Source: Flavobacteriales bacterium (GTDB lineage: Bacteria; Bacteroidota; Bacteroidia; Flavobacteriales; Flavobacteriaceae). Taken from it: 64,000 nt of DNA. Made by a program: the position numbers and the translations under genes. The DNA lies in NCBI GenBank assembly GCA_026993355.1, contig JALWTX010000022.1, positions 62,001-126,000 of the forward strand. The letters are read 5' to 3'. This document shows positions 62,161 to 64,000 of the stretch, piece by piece. Each line of letters starts with the position of its first letter. Positions within the stretch are counted from its first letter, which is position 1. The notes under the pieces were generated by a model, which ran no database searches, had not been told where the DNA came from, and was given only the letters and a program-made list of their open reading frames with translations.

Positions 62161-63606
62161 ATGGCTGTACGCTTAAAAGGAGATGTAGAATTAAAATCGG
62201 CTCCCACGCCGATGCAGAAAGCTTTAAAAATAAACTTAAATCAAAATATATACGGCTCTTTTGCCGAAATAGGCGCCGGACAAGAAACTGCCCGTAATTT
62301 TTTTAGGGCAGGAGCCTCTTCAGGTACTATAGCCAAAGCCATGTCTGCCTATTCAAAAGAATTCAGCGATGCCATTTATGGCAGGGAAGAAGATGGCAGA
62401 TATGTCACCAAAAACCGGCTAAAAAAAATGTTGGTGCACGAAACCAATTTATTAGAAGAACGTATTGACCGTAACCAATTTCCAGACCGTTTTTATTTTA
62501 GTTATGCCAATACGGTTGCAACAATCGATTTTGCTAAAAAATACAAAGGTCATGGTTGGGTAGGCATTCGTTTTCAGTTAGGACCTCATGAAGAGTACAA
62601 TGAAATTATTTTGCATGTTCGCTTTCATGAAAATGATGCCAAGCATCAACAAGAAACCTTAGGTAAAATGGGGGTAAATCTCATTTATGGAGCATTTTAC
62701 TATAATGATGATCCTAAAACTTTATTGACCTCACTATATGATTATATAGATAAAGACAAAATTGAGATTGACATGATCAATTTCTCAGGTCCAAGGTTTG
62801 CATTTGTAGATAACCGGTTAATGAGTTTACTTTTGGTAAAAAATGGTTTTACAGATGCAGTCATGTTTGGTCCCGATGGCTTTAATTTACTACCTGCTGA
62901 CGAATTATACAAGAAAAATATTTTAGCTTTAAGAGGCAGTTTCAGACCGGTTACCAAATTGGCTTTGGATATGCTGGATAAGGGTTTGGCAAAATTCAAA
63001 GAGGAAAAAGATGTGAATCCTGAGAAAACAGATGTGATATTTGAAATGACTTTGGACAATCTAACCAATGGCAATAATGATATTAACGAAAAAGATTTTC
63101 TGGATAGAGTCAATCTTTTAAGTTCGTTAAATCAAATGGTTATGGTCTCAAATTTTAGAGAATATTATCGCTTGGCCGAGTATTTTTCCAGATTTACCAA
63201 GGAACGTATGGGGTTAATTATTGGAACCAATCATTTAATTAAATTATTTGACGAAAATTACTACAAACATTTGAGTGGTGGCATATTAGAAGCAATGGGT
63301 AAACTTTTTAGCAAAAAAATGAAATTATATGTTTATCCTTATAAAGAACGTCATCAAAATGAGGCTGTTTGTAGCCGTAATGTAGTTCTGAACAATAAAA
63401 TGCAAGTTCTTTTTGAATATTTTAAAAATGATGGCCGCTTTGTAGATATTACTGATTACGATGAAAATTTATTAGGCACCTACAATCGTGAAATTATTGA
63501 CAAAATACAAAAGGGCATTCCGGGTTGGGAAAAATTTGTCCCAAAAAAAATAGCCGAACAAATAAAAACACTCAAATTGTTTGGGTATAAACGCTTGAAA
63601 AATTAA
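62161..63606 (+). CDS. Conserved protein of unknown function
   Basis: 481-aa ORF MAVRLKGDVELKSAPTPMQKALKINLNQNIYGSFAEIGAGQETARNFFRAG; family seen in Bacteroidetes but I cannot assign a function. Confidence 0.7.
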   Translation: MAVRLKGDVELKSAPTPMQKALKINLNQNIYGSFAEIGAGQETARNFFRAGASSGTIAKAMSAYSKEFSDAIYGREEDGRYVTKNRLKKMLVHETNLLEERIDRNQFPDRFYFSYANTVATIDFAKKYKGHGWVGIRFQLGPHEEYNEIILHVRFHENDAKHQQETLGKMGVNLIYGAFYYNDDPKTLLTSLYDYIDKDKIEIDMINFSGPRFAFVDNRLMSLLLVKNGFTDAVMFGPDGFNLLPADELYKKNILALRGSFRPVTKLALDMLDKGLAKFKEEKDVNPEKTDVIFEMTLDNLTNGNNDINEKDFLDRVNLLSSLNQMVMVSNFREYYRLAEYFSRFTKERMGLIIGTNHLIKLFDENYYKHLSGGILEAMGKLFSKKMKLYVYPYKERHQNEAVCSRNVVLNNKMQVLFEYFKNDGRFVDITDYDENLLGTYNREIIDKIQKGIPGWEKFVPKKIAEQIKTLKLFGYKRLKN

Positions 63607-63613
63607 AAATAAA

Positions 63614-64000
63614 ATGAAACAAAAAATAATTGTTTTACCTAAATACCGAAGGGGCTATCATTTAATTACAGACCTCTTATCAGATGCTCTAAAAAATGAT
63701 TTACCACAAACTGGCTTGGTGCATTTTTTTATACAGCATACCTCTGCCAGTATTATGGTCAATGAAAATTTTGACCCGACCGTAAGAGAAGATTTGGAAG
63801 CAGCCTTTAATGATATCGTTAAAGAAGATATGCCTTATTATCGTCATACAGTTGAAGGTAGTGATGATATGCCGGCACATATAAAAGCGGCTATGATTGG
63901 GACAGATATCACCATTCCAATTACAAACGGTCAATTTAATTTAGGTCAATGGCAGGGCATTTTTTTATGTGAATTTAGAAATAAGGCCTCAAATAGAAAA
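63614..64000 (+). CDS. YjbQ family protein (UPF0047), 3' truncated by window edge
   Basis: MKQKIIVLPKYRRGYHLITDLL...LVHFFIQHTSASIMVNENFDPTVREDLEAAFNDI...HTVEGSDDMPAHIKAAMIGTDITIPITNGQFNLGQWQGIFLCEFR; missing from the ORF track because it runs off the window. Confidence 0.93.
   Translation, partial: MKQKIIVLPKYRRGYHLITDLLSDALKNDLPQTGLVHFFIQHTSASIMVNENFDPTVREDLEAAFNDIVKEDMPYYRHTVEGSDDMPAHIKAAMIGTDITIPITNGQFNLGQWQGIFLCEFRNKASNRK

Overview
AT-rich chromosomal window from a Bacteroidota (Bacteroidetes) genome. It is densely coded, mostly with housekeeping and metabolic genes, and I see no rRNA, tRNA, CRISPR array, prophage or IS element. Recognisable content: SecDF C-terminus (cut at the left edge), pcm, 3-hydroxybutyryl-CoA dehydrogenase, dnaX, aroA, fabG, a NUDIX gene, pntAA, two recQ paralogs, queA, an SQR/FCSD-type flavoprotein, SUI1/YciH, an MtfA-like peptidase, gyrB, a glycosyltransferase, a cold-shock protein, hutI, a fused 2-oxoacid dehydrogenase E1, two diacylglycerol-kinase-like proteins, era, lptB, tatC, kdsD, metK, a C-type-lectin secreted protein, buk-ptb, a PAP2 phosphatase, hemG/hemY, tsaD, a TamB-like protein, a MarR-controlled beta-oxidation cluster, mdh, an EF-G paralog, pntAB-pntB, DUF1003 and a YjbQ-family gene (cut at the right edge). 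The best second-look items are: (i) an EF-G paralog whose catalytic His is Leu and whose G4 motif is NQID; (ii) a SAM-II-like riboswitch upstream of metK; (iii) near-identical long palindromes, TTATTATGC-NN-GCATAATAA, in front of marR and the acyl-CoA dehydrogenase gene; (iv) an unlisted 58-aa basic, Trp-rich ORF directly behind the SQR-like gene, with FNR-like and second palindromes upstream of the SQR-like gene; (v) a TamB-like gene whose natural start appears to be ATT. All calls were made by reading the sequence; no search was run.
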